From: Acidobacteriaceae bacterium
GTDB taxonomy: Bacteria; Acidobacteriota; Terriglobia; Terriglobales; Acidobacteriaceae
Direction of reading: 5' to 3'
NCBI GenBank assembly: GCA_027452245.1
Contig: DAIDGW010000249.1
Coordinates: 38,349 to 102,348, forward strand
DNA length: 64,000 nt
Below are positions 62,354-64,000 of this stretch, piece after piece (the first letter of the stretch is position 1; every line of letters starts with the position of its first letter). The notes under the pieces were generated by a model. The model searched no databases. It saw only the letters and a list, made by a program, of their open reading frames with translations, and was not told the DNA's origin. A program made the translations under genes and the position numbers.

Positions 62354-63247
62354 TTAACCCGCCGCCACCGCTTCTGTTTGCCGTACCTCTGCTTGTCGCG
62401 TCAGCTCGCCGCGCCGGCGCCAGAAATAAATCGCAAACACGATCGCGATGACTGGCAGCACACATCCAAATTCGTCGATATACCAGGCCGTCTTCCCGGT
62501 ATTCTTCGTCAACGGCGTGAAGATCGCCTGGACATAAAGGTTGTGGCTGGCATGCAGTATCGCTCCCGTCCACAGGCTGCCCGATTTCAGCCGCATCCAG
62601 GCAAACACAAACGAGATCGCGATCACCATCACCGTGAAGCAGGTCAGCGCGTACCACGTCGCGGTGCCCGCGTTGTAATCGGCCCAGATCAATATCGGGT
62701 AGTGCCACAGCGACCACACCACGCCGCTGATCAGCGCCGTCCCCGTGAACCCTACGTTCTTGAACAGCTCCGGGACGAAGAATCCGCGCCACCCAATCTC
62801 CTCGCCCAGCGCGTGCGACATGCTCCCCACCATGCCGAAGCTGCCCACCAGCAGGATATAAATCACCGTGGAAACGCCCGGCGACATTCGCAGTCCCAGC
62901 CGGGCAGTGGCTTGCTGAATGAAATCACGATTGGGAAATCCGCCGAGCCCGGAGCTCCACACGATCAGATACGCAATCACGGCGTAGAGCAGCGGCACAT
63001 ACCAGCTCATCGCCGCATACTTGCGCGACGGCCAGCGCCATCCCAGGTCGGCCAGCGATCGCCCGTTCAACTTCAGCGTCAGCATCCCCGCCAGCCCCGG
63101 ACACCACATGATCCCCAGCACATACAGGCCGCCGCCGCTGCCCAGAGAATGCGCCCGCAGAATCAAAAAGTAGAAGACGCTGCTGAACAGCGCCAACAAG
63201 AAAATGTACGTCGCAATCTGCCGCTTGGAGTTTCCTCGATCCGCCAT
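62354..63247 (-). CDS. CPBP family intramembrane metalloprotease (second)
   Basis: A 297-aa membrane protein with about eight helices. LGEEIGWRGFFVPEL carries the EExxxR motif; VWSLWHYPIL and ILHASHNLYVQ supply the two His motifs. The spacing matches CPBP/Rce1-like proteases. It is only distantly similar to the CPBP protein at 1.6 kb, and the ALGEEIGWRGF form is the common one in bacteriocin-immunity-like members. The frame opens at 63304, but ATG 63247 has AGGGGGG upstream and starts MADRGNSKRQ. Its stop lies 4 bases from the larE stop, so the genes are convergent with almost no room for terminators. Confidence 0.9.
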   Translation of the reverse strand: MADRGNSKRQIATYIFLLALFSSVFYFLILRAHSLGSGGGLYVLGIMWCPGLAGMLTLKLNGRSLADLGWRWPSRKYAAMSWYVPLLYAVIAYLIVWSSGLGGFPNRDFIQQATARLGLRMSPGVSTVIYILLVGSFGMVGSMSHALGEEIGWRGFFVPELFKNVGFTGTALISGVVWSLWHYPILIWADYNAGTATWYALTCFTVMVIAISFVFAWMRLKSGSLWTGAILHASHNLYVQAIFTPLTKNTGKTAWYIDEFGCVLPVIAIVFAIYFWRRRGELTRQAEVRQTEAVAAG

Positions 63248-63347
63248 GCGCCCCCCTGGAACGAACAGGGGAACTATACAACACGGACCATAAGGCCGAC
63301 GCACCCACCCCCGCCCAGGCTCCGCTTGCGCCAGACTTCCCCCAATC

Positions 63348-63911
63348 TCACTCTTCCTCCCGCTCCCGGTGCCTCACCGAACTTCCCTCAAAGCAATTCC
63401 TGAGCCGCCCAAACGCGAACTGCATCCGTCCCGCCACTCCCGCCGGAGGCCCCACCGCACGCTTCGCTTCCTCGCGCGCTTCCGCCTCTTCTGCCTTGAT
63501 CGCCTTCCGCAGCAGGTCCCATGCCTCCCGATACTCCTCATACAGCGCCTGCTTCGCGTCCGAGCACAGGATCATCGACCCTTTGCCGCTCAGCTTTGCC
63601 GCCGGCACGATGTACCACGCATCTTCCGGAATCACGTATGCCGCCACGAAATCAAACGATCCCGGCTCATAGAATTGATTGTTCTTTTTTACTGAGCAGC
63701 CGTATCCGCCGCCGCATTCGAATACCGTCGACTTCACCTGCACGCTCACAAAATTTCCCGGGCTCCCCACCACAAAATCGAAGCTCTTCGACTCTCCCCA
63801 TGGCTTGCTCACCGGCAGCCCCTGTTCGTTCGCTCGCGCCACGAACACCGACTCCACCCACTCTCCCCGCAGCTTTGGATCTTCGATAATCTTCACTCGC
63901 CGCTTCTTCAC
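63348..63911 (-). CDS. PD-(D/E)XK-like endonuclease domain protein
   Basis: A 187-aa protein. GEWVESVFVARANEQGL, SFDFVVGSPGNFVSVQVKSTVF and FDFVAAYVIPEDAWYIVPAAKL are laid out like group I intron-associated and related PD-(D/E)XK nucleases: an acidic residue in the first helix, D in FDFVV, and Q-x-K in VQVK. The C-terminal 60 residues are a charged helical tail. The start may be GTG 63911 (GAGGTGAG just upstream) or GTG 63932. No methyltransferase, intron or second nuclease gene is near within the window, so an orphan or housekeeping role is possible. The last 68 bases of the window show nothing further. Confidence 0.78.
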   Translation of the reverse strand: MKKRRVKIIEDPKLRGEWVESVFVARANEQGLPVSKPWGESKSFDFVVGSPGNFVSVQVKSTVFECGGGYGCSVKKNNQFYEPGSFDFVAAYVIPEDAWYIVPAAKLSGKGSMILCSDAKQALYEEYREAWDLLRKAIKAEEAEAREEAKRAVGPPAGVAGRMQFAFGRLRNCFEGSSVRHREREEE

Positions 63912-64000
63912 TCGCTCACCTCGGTTCTGCACTCTTTGTGGTCGCTCTCATTCCGTCCTCCCCCGGCCCGCGCTTTAGCCTTCACGGCGAGGCATCTCCT

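Overview
The window reads as a chromosomal segment of an Acidobacteriota bacterium, most likely of the Terriglobales/Koribacter type. The grounds are recalled protein similarity and style: a high-GC genome with long Oar-like TonB-dependent receptors, a small zinc-ribbon protein and a DUF6677 membrane protein typical of that group, a reaction-centre-type multiheme cytochrome in a non-phototrophic setting, and intergenic mini-hairpin repeats. LptD shows a Gram-negative outer membrane. No rRNA, tRNA, CRISPR array or prophage was seen.

Layout. 0-9.6 kb: a small protein, a GT-C-like membrane protein, a CPBP protease, the heme pair hemE-hemY (ATGA overlap), a haem/copper monooxygenase-like protein, an ArnT-like glycosyltransferase and a diheme cytochrome. 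9.7-14.2 kb: the nitrogen-sensing set amt-glnK-glnD. 14.3-21.8 kb: holB, glyQ, glyS and ppdK, with repeat-bearing gaps. 22-24.4 kb: three small accessory proteins and a cluster of mini-hairpins. 24.5-31.3 kb: a six-gene minus-strand sugar-catabolism operon (DeoR regulator, class I aldolase, mutarotase-like protein, FGGY kinase, isomerase, GntR regulator). It diverges from a 1190-aa TonB-dependent receptor, which is followed by an APC permease and a convergent secreted clan GH-D glycosidase.

39.4-43.7 kb is a minus-strand run: yggS, a DUF167 gene, a POT-like transporter, an M24 aminopeptidase, a DUF6677 gene and a small membrane protein. At 43.7-44.16 kb sits an internally deleted insertion sequence with imperfect terminal inverted repeats and 17-bp flanking direct repeats. 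From about 44.15 to 48.6 kb (HNH nuclease, ComF, zinc ribbon, OPT transporter) the plus strand is G-rich whichever way the genes point, whereas most of the flanking sequence is C-rich. This suggests an inverted or imported block. 48.7-58.7 kb holds a hybrid histidine kinase, a decayed second copy of yggS, another TonB-dependent receptor, an APC-USP fusion and an RDD protein. 58.9-63.9 kb holds lptD, an orphan larE, a second CPBP protease and a PD-(D/E)XK-like nuclease.

The best candidate for a new system is the sugar operon with its divergent receptor. It has an isomerase-kinase-aldolase logic like the L-fucose or L-rhamnose pathways, but with a class I DhnA/LsrF-type aldolase, a divergent isomerase and two regulators of different families. 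The substrate cannot be read from the sequence.
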